From Bog-473 sp963738135 (GTDB taxonomy: Bacteria > Actinomycetota > Acidimicrobiia > Acidimicrobiales > RAAP-2): 64,000 bases of DNA. This document shows, in pieces, positions 46,642 through 55,169 of the stretch. The notes below the pieces were generated by a model, which saw only the letters and a program-made list of their open reading frames with translations, ran no database searches and was not told the DNA's origin. The position numbers and the translations under genes are program-made. Numbering within the stretch: the first letter of the stretch is position 1; every line of letters begins with the position of its first letter. The stretch lies in the NCBI GenBank assembly GCA_963738135.1, contig CAVTVK010000003.1, forward strand, positions 62,001-126,000. The letters run 5' to 3'.

Positions 46642-48606
46642 TCAGCCCAGGGCGGTGGAGAAGGCGGCCAGGCTGTTGGGGAACGAGCCTCCGGTGATGA
46701 GTGAGTTGACCCCGCCGCTGTCGGCGTCGAAGTAGGTCTCGAAGGCCACGTCGTTGGCGCTGTTGTCCATCCAGGCCAGCATCTGGTTGATGAAGTACGG
46801 GTCATCACCCAGCCCGTGGCCGTCGCTGCGGATGGCCACGCCCCACTCGGTGAAGGCCAGCGGCTTGCCGTGCGTCGAGGCGAACTGCCGTGCCGCCGAC
46901 AGGGTCGGCAGGGTGGTCGACGACCATGCGTTGGTCGGCGTCTGCGGCGTGGCCCAGGACTGGTCGTAGGCATCGAGGCCGATGACGTCAACGTAGGCGT
47001 CGCCGGGGTACGCCGCCGCGACCGAGTAGCCCACGTGCGTGAAGGCCCCGGCATCGGGATTCCACACGAAGCGGAAATGCGCACCGGACACCGACCGCAT
47101 AGTGGTCACGATCTGTTGGAAATACGAGGCGAAGGCGGCCTCGGCGCCGGACGTGGTGGCGGCCCACGGCATCCACGAACCATCGAACTCCCAGCCGAGC
47201 CGGAGGTACGCGTTGGACTCGCCGCCGCTGACGAGCGTTTGCGCCAAGGTGACGTAGTAGGAATTGAAGGCGCCCGTCGCGCCTTGCGCCAGCGTGCCGA
47301 CAGCCGTCCCGCTCGAGTTGGTCGGAATGATCGGCACGCCCAGGGAGAGCGTGTAGCCGCTGCCCTGGAAGGGCTGCGTCAGCCAATTGAGGCTCCCGCC
47401 CGAGCCGTCCATGCCCGCCCATCCGCTGTTGCCGGGCAGGTAGTCTGCCGCGACGGTGGGCGAGGTCTCGGTCTGCCTGGCGAAGGCCGCCATGCCCGAC
47501 GGTGTGGGTGTCGAGGCGTAGGCCCCCTGCAGCAGGTTGCCCGTGACGGACGCCGGCGTGGTCGCCGGACCCGTGGTCGTCGTGCTGCTGGGTGTCCCGG
47601 TCGTGGTGGTCACGCCGGCGGGCCGCGTGGTCGGTGTCGTGTACGGAGGCTGGGACCTGCCCGTCGTCGTCGGCCCCGTGGTGGTCGTCGTCGCGCCCTG
47701 CGTCGGCCGCACGCTGCCCGAGGGCGCCGCCGGACCGAAGGCGGTGGCGTTGCCGTCGGCCGTCACCACGGCGTAGCCGGGCGCCGGCGGGTCGATGACG
47801 ATACCGAGGGCGCTGACGCCACTCCCCGACGTCGACCCGTAGTAAACGGCGTCGCCGAAGGTGAAGACCCCTCCGTCGGAGGCCACCAACCAGTAGCCCG
47901 CCCCGTGAGGAGTGGGCGCCATGCCGATGATCGGCTGGTTGAGGCGTATGGCCCCGGTCGAGCCGTAGAAGGTGGCGTCCCCGTAGGAGAAGATGCCGCC
48001 GTCGGACGCCACCAGCCAGTAGCCACCGCCATCGAGCGTGGAAGCCATGCCGACGATGGCCTTGTTGAGATGGATCGATCCGGTCGAGCCGTAGAAGGTG
48101 GCGTCCCCGTAGGAGAAGATGCCACCGTCGGAGGCCACAAGCCAGTAGCCACGACCGTCGGTCGTGGGGGCCATGCCGACGATGGGCCGGTTGAGATGGA
48201 TGGCCCCGGTCGAGCCGTAGAAGGTGGCGTCGCCGTAGTTGAAGATGCCGCCATCCGACGCAACGAGCCAGTAGCCGCCACCATCGGGCGCCGCCGCCAT
48301 GCCGACGATGGGCTTGGACAACTGAACCCCGGACAAGGCGGGGGAACCCAGCGCCACGGCTGAGCCGTGCGGTGTCACCGCACCGGCCCAATTGACGGTC
48401 CAGTAGCCGCCGGTCGGGTCCGCCGCCATGTTCTCGCCGCCGCCGTAGCCGTTCGCGTGGACTGCGGGTGCGGCGCCGGGTGCGGCGCCGGCTCCCGATG
48501 AGAGCGCCGTTGTCAGGCCCAGAGCGAGGGCAGGGAGAACGACCAGCAGCCCGAGGGCTCGAGCCAGCGCGTGTGGTCGCGCCTGACTCGGTCCGGATTG
48601 GCGCAT
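46642..48606 (-). CDS. Secreted beta-propeller + GH26-like glycoside hydrolase
   Basis: 654 residues. A signal peptide (hydrophobic core at about 18-38, end near GAGAAPG) precedes residues 94-261, four 42-residue repeats of the YWLVASDGGIFSYGDATFYG type, a propeller-like module common in Acidimicrobiia secreted proteins. A Thr-rich linker (about 300-355) joins a glycosidase of GH26 character: acid/base Glu473 in LGWEFDGSW and nucleophile Glu587 in FTEWGV, with FVWNPDAG and VDVIGLDAYDQS between. GH26 enzymes cleave beta-mannan or related glycans. With the exopolysaccharide locus next door it probably trims matrix glycan. GGGGGGAGAG precedes the ATG, and a c-di-GMP-I riboswitch lies 60 bases upstream. 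Confidence 0.85.
   Translation of the reverse strand: MRQSGPSQARPHALARALGLLVVLPALALGLTTALSSGAGAAPGAAPAVHANGYGGGENMAADPTGGYWTVNWAGAVTPHGSAVALGSPALSGVQLSKPIVGMAAAPDGGGYWLVASDGGIFNYGDATFYGSTGAIHLNRPIVGMAPTTDGRGYWLVASDGGIFSYGDATFYGSTGSIHLNKAIVGMASTLDGGGYWLVASDGGIFSYGDATFYGSTGAIRLNQPIIGMAPTPHGAGYWLVASDGGVFTFGDAVYYGSTSGSGVSALGIVIDPPAPGYAVVTADGNATAFGPAAPSGSVRPTQGATTTTTGPTTTGRSQPPYTTPTTRPAGVTTTTGTPSSTTTTGPATTPASVTGNLLQGAYASTPTPSGMAAFARQTETSPTVAADYLPGNSGWAGMDGSGGSLNWLTQPFQGSGYTLSLGVPIIPTNSSGTAVGTLAQGATGAFNSYYVTLAQTLVSGGESNAYLRLGWEFDGSWMPWAATTSGAEAAFASYFQQIVTTMRSVSGAHFRFVWNPDAGAFTHVGYSVAAAYPGDAYVDVIGLDAYDQSWATPQTPTNAWSSTTLPTLSAARQFASTHGKPLAFTEWGVAIRSDGHGLGDDPYFINQMLAWMDNSANDVAFETYFDADSGGVNSLITGGSFPNSLAAFSTALG
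47824..48327 (-). repeat. Four 126-bp tandem coding repeats
   Basis: Four units of exactly 42 codons each (residues 94-135, 136-177, 178-219 and 220-261 of the glycosidase). The nucleotide identity is high in the YWLVASDGG / GDATFYGS part. They code propeller-like blades. Confidence 0.85.
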
Positions 48607-48666
48607 CGTCTCTCCCCCCGAACCCGTCGACGTCGGGCCGCGGGGCGACGAGCAGTGCGCTCATGG

Positions 48667-48747
48667 CTGATCCGGCGGCCCGGCGAACTCAACGAGTCCC
48701 GTAGCTTTGCGTCCCTCCCTCACGGGAGGTTTGCCTTTTTCGATCAG
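48667..48747 (-). ncRNA. Cyclic di-GMP-I (GEMM-I) riboswitch
   Basis: The minus strand shows the whole GEMM-I aptamer in 81 bases. CTGATC at the 5' end pairs with GATCAG at the 3' end (P1). Between them come the invariant GGCAAACC, a six-bp hairpin CCTCCC-GTGA-GGGAGG with a GNRA tetraloop, GGACGCAAAGC, then a second hairpin arm beginning CTACGGGAC and ending TTCGCCGGG, which would supply the tetraloop receptor. It lies between the histidine kinase stop (48864) and the glycosidase start (48606), on the strand of the glycosidase. Downstream CGTCGCCCCG and CGGGTTCGGGGGGAGAG could sequester the ribosome binding site, suggesting control of translation; the direction of control is not deducible. 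Confidence 0.92.
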
Positions 48748-48863
48748 GTGGAACGATGAAGGCACCGGGTGACCCGAACAAGGGACTTTTGGACCATTTG
48801 GGCCTGCGGTGTGCAGATTTTGTTGTGCGACTCTTGTGCCCGTTGGACACCCGAGCCCGGTCT

Positions 48864-50020
48864 TCAGATTGCCGGTCGAGCTCCCGCTTCCGCCGCACCG
48901 AGCGGGACGTGCCAGGTCAGGCGCGTCCCTCCCTCGCGCGAGGTGCCGAGCTCGACGTTGCCACCCAGGCGTTCCGCTCGCTGGCGCAGGTTCTTGAGAC
49001 CCAGACCGGCCGCATTGAGATCGCTGATACCGTCGCCGTCGTCGGCCACGACCAGGCGCAGCTCTTCACCGGCGGCGACGGTGATGACGACCTGCGACGC
49101 GTCCGCGTGCTTGCCCACGTTGGTCAGTGCCTCCCGGAGGACCGCCAGCACCTCCTCCACCAAGCCGTCGCTGACCACGGTGTCCACGGGACCGCTGAAC
49201 GAGACCTGCGGCAGGAGGCCCAGCACGGGGCGAAGTTCGTGGACGAGATCGAGGACCTTCGGGTGCAGGCCCTCTTTGTTGATGGTCAGCTCAATGTCGA
49301 AGATCGCCTTGCGGAGCTGGCGGATGGTCTCGTCGAGCTTCTCGATCGCCTCACCGATCCGCATGACGGCCTCCGGCCGCTCGACCAACCGGGCCGTTCC
49401 CTGCAGGGACAGCCCGATGGCGAACAGGCGCTGGATCACCGAGTCGTGCAGGTCGCGCGCGATCCGGTCGCGGTCCTCTGTGAGTGCCCGGTCGCGCACG
49501 AGGCCATGGAGCCGCGCGTTCTCGATGGCGATGCCTGCCGCCATGGCGAGGGCATGAACCAGCTCCTCGTCATCCTCGGAGAACTCCGGCGCGGTCTTCT
49601 TGTTCGTCAGGTACAAGATCCCGTAGACCTCGCCGTGCACCCGGACCGGGACGCCCAGGAAGGACGTCATGTCGGGATGGTGGGGGGGAACCCGAAGCTG
49701 TCCGGGCTCCGGGCGAGGTTGGCCAGCCGAACGGGCCGGTCCTCCCCGATCAGCGTGCCCAGCACACCCCGCCCGGTGGGGCGTGCTCCGATAGCCCGCT
49801 CCTCCTCGTGGCTCAGCCCCACCGTCAGGAACTGGTCCAACGCCCGCCCGTCCTCGGTCAGCACGCCGAGCGCCCCGTATTGCGCGTCGACGAGGTCGCG
49901 GGCCTCTTCGATGATCCGGCGGAGGACGACCGGCAGGTTCAGCTCAGCGTCGAGCAGGAGGATCGCCTGCACCAGGTGGCGCAGCTTGGCGGGATCGTCG
50001 ATCCGGTCGAAGGGCTGCAC
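48864..50020 (-). CDS. DevS-like GAF sensor histidine kinase (frameshifted)
   Basis: Joined length about 386 residues. The first frame carries the start of a GAF domain: ILLLDAELNLPVVLRRIIEE, ARDLVDAQYGALGVL. It breaks at a run of seven G/C at 49682-49688; adding one base gives FGFPPHHPDMTSFLGVPVR and restores the GAF end FLGVPVRVHGEVYGILYL. The kinase has the HisKA_3 box EDRDRIARDLHDSVIQRLFA (phospho-acceptor His) and a HATPase with EALTNVGKHA and DDGDGI. It has one GAF rather than the two of mycobacterial DevS/DosT; haem-binding cannot be judged. It is divergent from its likely partner regulator at 50133. Cytosolic. Confidence 0.85.
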
Positions 50021-50132
50021 GGGACGTCAGGATAGAGGGGACCCAATCGCCTGTGTTGTGGCCTGGACAGAGCGGGTCGGACGCCGTCACCCGAGCGCAA
50101 GGCCCCGACGGGAGCGTGGCAAGATTGAGAGG

Positions 50133-50789
50133 ATGACGATTCGGGTCTTCCTCCTCGATGATCACGAACTGGTGCGGACCGGTCTCCGCACGCTGCTCGA
50201 GGCCGAGGACGACATGGACGTCATCGGCGAGTCCGGCACCGCAGAGGAAGGTCTGCGGTTGATCCGCGAGCTCGTGCCCGACGTGGCCATCCTCGACGTC
50301 CGGCTTCCCGACGGCAACGGGATTGAGGTGTGCCGCGAGGTCCAGTCGCTGACACCCCAGGTCAGGTGCCTGATGTTGACGTCCTACTCCGACGACGACG
50401 CCCTGTTCTCGTCCATCATGGCGGGTGCCTCGGGCTACGTCCTCAAAGAGGTGGGAGGCGGTGATCTGCTGGGGGACATCCGCCGGGTCAGCCAGGGCAT
50501 GTCCCTGCTCGATCCCGTCCTGACCCAGGAGCTCTTCGACCGCTTGCGGAAGGATCAGGAGGCGGAATCACGCCTGACCGTGTTGACCCCGCAGGAGCGC
50601 AAGGTCTTGGAGCTCATCGCGCAGGGGCAGTCGAACCGCCAGATCGCGGAGCAGCTGTTCCTGGCCGAGGCCACGGTCAAGAACTACGTCTCGAGCCTGC
50701 TGTCGAAGCTCGGCATGCGGCGCCGCACGGAGGCGGCCGTCTACGCCGCCGTCCTGGCCGAGCGCAAGGCCTTCAATCCCCGGACCTGA
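50133..50789 (+). CDS. NarL/DevR-type response regulator
   Basis: 218 residues. The receiver domain has FLLDDHELVRTGLRTLLEAE and phospho-acceptor Asp in VAILDVRLPDGNG; Thr and Lys switch residues are in LMLTSYSDDDA and YVLKEVGGGDL. A LuxR-type helix-turn-helix follows: LTPQERKVLELIAQGQSNRQ and IAEQLFLAEATVKNYVSSLL. The recognition-helix text A-T-V-K-N-Y-V-S-S-L-L is close to DevR/DosR. Start: ATG 50133, after GAGAGG. It is divergently arranged with the histidine kinase, with 112 bases between, and probably autoregulates there. Confidence 0.92.
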   Translation: MTIRVFLLDDHELVRTGLRTLLEAEDDMDVIGESGTAEEGLRLIRELVPDVAILDVRLPDGNGIEVCREVQSLTPQVRCLMLTSYSDDDALFSSIMAGASGYVLKEVGGGDLLGDIRRVSQGMSLLDPVLTQELFDRLRKDQEAESRLTVLTPQERKVLELIAQGQSNRQIAEQLFLAEATVKNYVSSLLSKLGMRRRTEAAVYAAVLAERKAFNPRT

Positions 50790-50810
50790 GTCCCGCGAGC
50801 GGGTCTCCCC

Positions 50811-51155
50811 CTAGGCGACCTCGACCCGCCGGTGGTCGTCGAGGGTCCGAAAGTCCACCCCGACGGCGCGCAGCTGATTCTCCAGCCTTTCCCGTTCGAC
50901 CAGGGGATTCCCGAACCGTTCGGGCTCGGATTCGATGCCCATGGTGGTGCACAGCCGCAGCAGCATGCGGTCGTGATCGAGCTCGAGCGCCAGATCCTCC
51001 GCCATCATGTGCTCGCCCTCGCCCTCGCTGTCGTGTCCGTTGATGTGGCGACGGCATTGCAGCAGGATCACCACCAGCTCGTCGCGCGAAACCGGCAAGG
51101 GCAGGGGGTCCACGTCGGCACACAGGCCGGCCAGCAACTCGCTGTACATAGACAT
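50811..51155 (-). CDS. Hypothetical acidic protein
   Basis: 114 residues: MSMYSELLAGLCADVDPLPL, a helical middle LVVILLQCRRHINGHDSEGE and a C-terminal VGVDFRTLDDHRRVEVA. No family is recognised and there are no membrane segments. Coding quality is good, and the antisense frames are weaker. It converges with the response regulator, 21 bases apart; an imperfect palindrome CCCGCGAGCGGG lies between the two stops. Confidence 0.6.
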   Translation of the reverse strand: MSMYSELLAGLCADVDPLPLPVSRDELVVILLQCRRHINGHDSEGEGEHMMAEDLALELDHDRMLLRLCTTMGIESEPERFGNPLVERERLENQLRAVGVDFRTLDDHRRVEVA

Positions 51156-51323
51156 CGCTCATAATTTTGCCGGAATTGGGTTCGGGCAATAGGGCCGATA
51201 CTCCTGTTTCCTATAGAGCCGATACTCCCTATCGTGCCTGCGGCTCCGCACGAGGCATTGGACCAGGCGTGCCCGTCGTGGTCGGCGTTGGTGGGCGTAG
51301 GTGTCGGCGGTGCCCCGCGAAGC

Positions 51324-52019
51324 TCAACGCCGGCTGACCCGGGTGGAACGGTCCGCCCGCGCCACGACATCCTCGGCCGACTCCGCGTCCTCGGCCACCG
51401 CCACCCCCAGGCACGACTTCAGACGGATGGAGGTGCCCGCCACCGCCACCGGTTCGTCCAGCGTGTGCTGGAGACGGCGCAGAAGGGGTGTCACCACGTG
51501 CTCGTCGGTCACCGCCACGACCACGACCAACTCGCTCTCCCCGACCCGGGCAATGGTGTCCTCCGCCCGCAAGACGGCCGTCAGGCGACGGGCGATCTCC
51601 ATCAGCGCAGCGGTCCCCACCGTGTAGCCGAGGTCCAGGTTGATCTCGCCCAGGTTGTGCAGGTCGATGCGGCACACGACCACCTCGCCCCCGTGGCGCC
51701 GACGTCGGGCCAAGGCCTGGGTCAGGCGGTCGAGCAGCAGAAGCTGGTTGGCCAGGCCCGTGTGGGGATCGGCCATGGAGAGCTGCCACAGTTGGTCGTA
51801 CTGGCCGCGTGGTGTCGCACCCGTCGCCGGGACCTCAGCCCCCACCGAGCTGAACTCCTGCAGCATCGACTCGACACTCTTGTCGACTCCGTCGTTCGCA
51901 TCGCCCGAGGCGGCGCGGGGAGTCGGGTTCGGCTGCGGATCAGGCGTGACCGCAGGCTCAGCCGAACCGACCTCGCCAAGTTTCTTCTTGGCCTTCCTCA
52001 CGCTGTCCCCCTCTGACAT
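51324..52019 (-). CDS. Degenerate GGDEF-domain protein
   Basis: 231 residues. A low-complexity N-terminus (Lys-rich, then Pro/Thr) leads to a GGDEF fold from about residue 70: WQLSMADPHTGLANQLLLLD (the D-x-L-T-G-L-x-N signature in degenerate form), then VVVCRIDLHNLGEINLDLG, and at the active site ARVGESELVVVVAV where the GGDEF motif has become GESE with the first Gly replaced by Val. The metal- and GTP-binding residues are therefore lost, so it is unlikely to make c-di-GMP and may bind GTP or act as an adaptor. It is the only GGDEF-like gene near the c-di-GMP riboswitch. Confidence 0.78.
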   Translation of the reverse strand: MSEGDSVRKAKKKLGEVGSAEPAVTPDPQPNPTPRAASGDANDGVDKSVESMLQEFSSVGAEVPATGATPRGQYDQLWQLSMADPHTGLANQLLLLDRLTQALARRRRHGGEVVVCRIDLHNLGEINLDLGYTVGTAALMEIARRLTAVLRAEDTIARVGESELVVVVAVTDEHVVTPLLRRLQHTLDEPVAVAGTSIRLKSCLGVAVAEDAESAEDVVARADRSTRVSRR

Positions 52020-52404
52020 GGACCTTCCACTCTTATCGGAACATCCGACTTCGAAACAGAGCCGTAAGTCATGAGGTGGGTCCCGCCGTGCCGCCTTTTA
52101 CCCGGGCGGACGGGAACGAAACCATTGCTCGCCGGCAGGTTTGGGGTTCCTCTACCCGTTCTGACCTGGGAATAAGGGCCCCCAGTGGGACCATGACAGA
52201 CGCACGCGGCGCGCTAACCTCCGGTTGTCGCCGACGCGGGCCCAGTGGATGCCCGCCGAAGCTGCAGCCCCCGCTGGGCCGCCTGGCTCGGCGCCGCCAG
52301 AGACGACGAGTCGGACCCATCGAGCCAGCATCCCCGCCCCTGAAGACCAGCGCACCAGACCTCCGGTCCGCTGCCGCTCCGCGCCGGTGACCGCAACAGG
52401 CGCC

Positions 52405-53559
52405 ATGGTGGCCGACACCCAGGCCCTCGAGGCGCTGGTCGACGAGGTGGTCACGCAGGACGCCTACGGCTTCGACACCGAGTTCCACACGGAGCGCACC
52501 TACGTACCCGATCTGGCGCTCATCCAGATCGCCTGGGCCGACAAGGTGGCCCTCGTGGACCCCCTCGCCGCGGACCCCGCCCCACTCGCTCGGGTCTTCG
52601 ACGGGCCGGGTGTCGCGGTGGCCCACGCCGCCTCCCAGGATCTCGATGTGCTCATGGCCGCCTGCGGAGCCATTCCCACCAGCGTGTTCGACACCCAGAT
52701 CGTGGCCGGATTCCTCGGCCTGTCCACGCCCTCGCTCTCCCGCCTGGTCGACCAGATGCTCGGCGTCTCACTACCCAAGGCGGACCGACTGTCTGATTGG
52801 CTGGTCCGGCCCATTTCGGAACGCCAGATCTCGTATGCCCTCAACGACGTCGCCTACCTGCTGGAGCTGCGCGCGGTGTTGACCGAGAAGCTGGCGGCAC
52901 TGGGACGCCTGGAATGGGCCCTCAACGAGTGCGACCAGGTGTTGGGTGACCGCACTCCGGCCCGCGTCCCCGAAGAGGCCTGGTGGAAGTTGGGCGACAT
53001 TCGCGGCATGTCACGGCGCTCGCGCGCCGTGGCGCAGGAGGTGGCCGCCTGGCGTGAACGCACGGCCGCGGAGTCCAACCGGCCCCGCCGCATGGTCTTG
53101 TCCGACCTGGGGCTCCTCGCCCTGTCACAGCGGCCTCCGCGCAACGGGGACGAGCTCCGCGCCACCCGTGGCGTCGACGGCCGCCACCTGGCCCAGGGCC
53201 GGGCCGCCGCCATCATGCAGGCCGTCGAGCGGGGCCTCGACCTCCCGCCGGACCAGATCCGCATGCCCTCGGAAGGACGTGACGCGCCCGCCCCCCCGGC
53301 CGCGGTTGCCGTCTGCTCGGGTGTGGTGCGCCAGATCGCCGACGACCTCGATTTCGACCAGGGTCTCCTCGCCACGCGCGCCGACATCGCCCAGCTGCTC
53401 TGCGGCGAGCCGAGCCGGCTCGATACGGGTTGGCGGCGCACGATCGCGGGGGACCCGCTGCGGCGACTCATCGCCGGTGAGGTGGCAGCCGCCTTCGACC
53501 GCCGCGGTCACCTCGTGATGGAGGAGCGCTCCGGGAAGGTCCTCCCGGCTCCTAGTTGA
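52405..53559 (+). CDS. rnd: Ribonuclease D-like 3'-5' exonuclease
   Basis: 384 residues. The DEDDy exonuclease domain shows YGFDTEFHTERTYVPDLALI (first D and E), VAHAASQDLDVLMAACG (second D) and ISYALNDVAYLLEL (Y and final D). The second half has an HRDC-like helical region (EEAWWKLGDIRGMSRRSRAV, LSQRPPRNGDELRATRGV). It trims 3' ends of tRNA and other small RNAs in the cytosol. The frame is open to 52225, but the N-terminal 60 codons are low-complexity; ATG 52405 starts at the domain. Its stop overlaps the acyl-CoA synthetase stop by eight bases. Confidence 0.88.
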   Translation: MVADTQALEALVDEVVTQDAYGFDTEFHTERTYVPDLALIQIAWADKVALVDPLAADPAPLARVFDGPGVAVAHAASQDLDVLMAACGAIPTSVFDTQIVAGFLGLSTPSLSRLVDQMLGVSLPKADRLSDWLVRPISERQISYALNDVAYLLELRAVLTEKLAALGRLEWALNECDQVLGDRTPARVPEEAWWKLGDIRGMSRRSRAVAQEVAAWRERTAAESNRPRRMVLSDLGLLALSQRPPRNGDELRATRGVDGRHLAQGRAAAIMQAVERGLDLPPDQIRMPSEGRDAPAPPAAVAVCSGVVRQIADDLDFDQGLLATRADIAQLLCGEPSRLDTGWRRTIAGDPLRRLIAGEVAAAFDRRGHLVMEERSGKVLPAPS

Positions 53560-55099
53560 CGAGCTTGTCCCGCCCTTCCCAGTAGGGCTGGCGGAGCTTG
53601 TACTTCTGCAGTTTTCCCGTCGCCGTCCGGTCGAGCGCCTCACGCAGCTCGACGCTCGTCGGTGCCTTGAAATGGGCCAGCCGCTCGCGGCAGTGGGCGA
53701 TCAGCTCCCCCTCGGTGACACTGGATCCCTCGCGCACGACCACGAGCGCCTTGATCGTCTCGCCCCATTTCTGGTCGGGCACGCCGATCACCGCCACCTC
53801 GGCCACGGCCGTGTGCTGGTACAGGCAGTCCTCGACCTCAATGGACGAGACGTTCTCTCCACCGGTGATGATCACGTCCTTCTTGCGGTCCGAGATCACC
53901 AGGTAGGCGTCGTCGAGGTGACCACCGTCGCCCGTGTGGAACCACCCGCCTTGCAGCGCCGCCTCGGTCTCGAGGGGCTGCTCCCAGTACCCCGCAAAGA
54001 CGTGATTGGAGCGCGCCAGGATCTCGCCGTCCTCGTCGACCGCGATCTGAACGCCCAGGGCCGGGGTGCCGGCCCGGCTGAGCAGGCGTGACCGCTCGGC
54101 GGTGCCCAGCCCGTCCCACTCGGCCGGGGCCCGGTTGATGGTGAGCAGCGGCGCCGTCTCGGTCAGGCCGTAGATCTGGATGAACTCCCACCCCAGCTCG
54201 GACTCCACCCGCTCGATGGTCTTGGACGGCGGCGGTGCGCCCGCCACCACGATGCGAACGGTGCCGCTCCCTGGGACCTCCCGTCCCTCGGCAGCGCGTG
54301 TCCCGGCCGCGCCGAGGATGGCGGCCACCACAGCCGGCGCGCCACAGAGCAGCGTCACGCCGTGCTGTTCGACGCGCGAGAGGATGTCCTCTCCATCGAT
54401 CTTGCGCTGCACGATGTGCGTGCCACCCATGCCGGTCACCGCATAGGGCATCCCCCATCCGTTGCAGTGGAACATGGGCAGCGTGTGCAGGAGCACGTCA
54501 CGGTCGCTGACGCCGGTGTGCCACCCGAAGGTGGCTGCGTTCACCCAGCAATTGCGCTGCGTCAGCTGCACGCCTTTGGGTCGCGCGGTCGTGCCCGACG
54601 TGTAGTTCACGGAGCAGGCCGCGTCCTCCTCGGGCTCCCAGGCCCGCGGGAGCGCGCCCTCCGGCGCCGGCGCGAACAGGGCTGCGTCGTCGTTCCCGTC
54701 GAGGCAGAAGCGGTGCGCCACCTTGATGGAGCCGACCTCGTCGGCCAGGTCCGGGTCGTACAGGAGGACGGACGCCCCGGAATGCTGCACGACATAGGCG
54801 ATCTCGTCGGAGGTCAGGCGGAAGTTGATCGGCACCAGCGTGCGCCCGTACCCGCTGACGCCGAAATAGGACGTGAGAAAGCGTCCGGAGTTCGGGCTGA
54901 CGATGGCGACACGCTCCCCGTGGTCGACTCCGAGATCGTCGAACGCCAGGGCCATGCCCCGGGCCCGCGCCTCGAGTTCGCCGTAACTGATCGTCCCGAA
55001 GGAACCCGGCACCGCCGGCTCGTCCACCACCGCCGTCCGGTGTCCGTAGACCAACGAGGCCCTGTTGAGGAAGTCGGCCACCGTGAGTGCGACCCGCAT
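53552..55099 (-). CDS. Long-chain fatty acid-CoA ligase / AMP-binding protein
   Basis: 515 residues, a complete ANL-superfamily acyl-CoA synthetase. The P-loop is NYTSGTTARPKGVQLTQRN; others are QIYGLTETAPLLTINRAP (A5), GWFHTGDGGHLDD (A7), VISDRKKDVIITGGENVSSI (A8) and TATGKLQKYKLRQPYW with the catalytic Lys. It activates a carboxylic acid, probably a medium/long-chain fatty acid, to acyl-CoA. It is convergent with rnd, with overlapping stop codons. The start at 55099 (MRVALTVADFLNRASLVYGH) fits the family. Cytosolic or membrane-associated. Confidence 0.9.
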   Translation of the reverse strand: MRVALTVADFLNRASLVYGHRTAVVDEPAVPGSFGTISYGELEARARGMALAFDDLGVDHGERVAIVSPNSGRFLTSYFGVSGYGRTLVPINFRLTSDEIAYVVQHSGASVLLYDPDLADEVGSIKVAHRFCLDGNDDAALFAPAPEGALPRAWEPEEDAACSVNYTSGTTARPKGVQLTQRNCWVNAATFGWHTGVSDRDVLLHTLPMFHCNGWGMPYAVTGMGGTHIVQRKIDGEDILSRVEQHGVTLLCGAPAVVAAILGAAGTRAAEGREVPGSGTVRIVVAGAPPPSKTIERVESELGWEFIQIYGLTETAPLLTINRAPAEWDGLGTAERSRLLSRAGTPALGVQIAVDEDGEILARSNHVFAGYWEQPLETEAALQGGWFHTGDGGHLDDAYLVISDRKKDVIITGGENVSSIEVEDCLYQHTAVAEVAVIGVPDQKWGETIKALVVVREGSSVTEGELIAHCRERLAHFKAPTSVELREALDRTATGKLQKYKLRQPYWEGRDKLVN

Positions 55100-55169
55100 G
55101 CCACCCCCGATCTCTCCTGCTCGGCTTGACCCGCGCCGCCGACCCTACCGGACGGCGGACGCCGCCTTC

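Noticed and set aside
46988..48664. 558-codon minus-strand ORF whose ATG follows the riboswitch
   Set aside because: Out of frame with the GH26-like gene and extremely Arg-rich. The true start at 48606 has a good ribosome binding site.
48756..50789. Long plus-strand ORF of 677 codons
   Set aside because: Only the part from ATG 50133 is real (response regulator). The rest is antisense to the histidine kinase.
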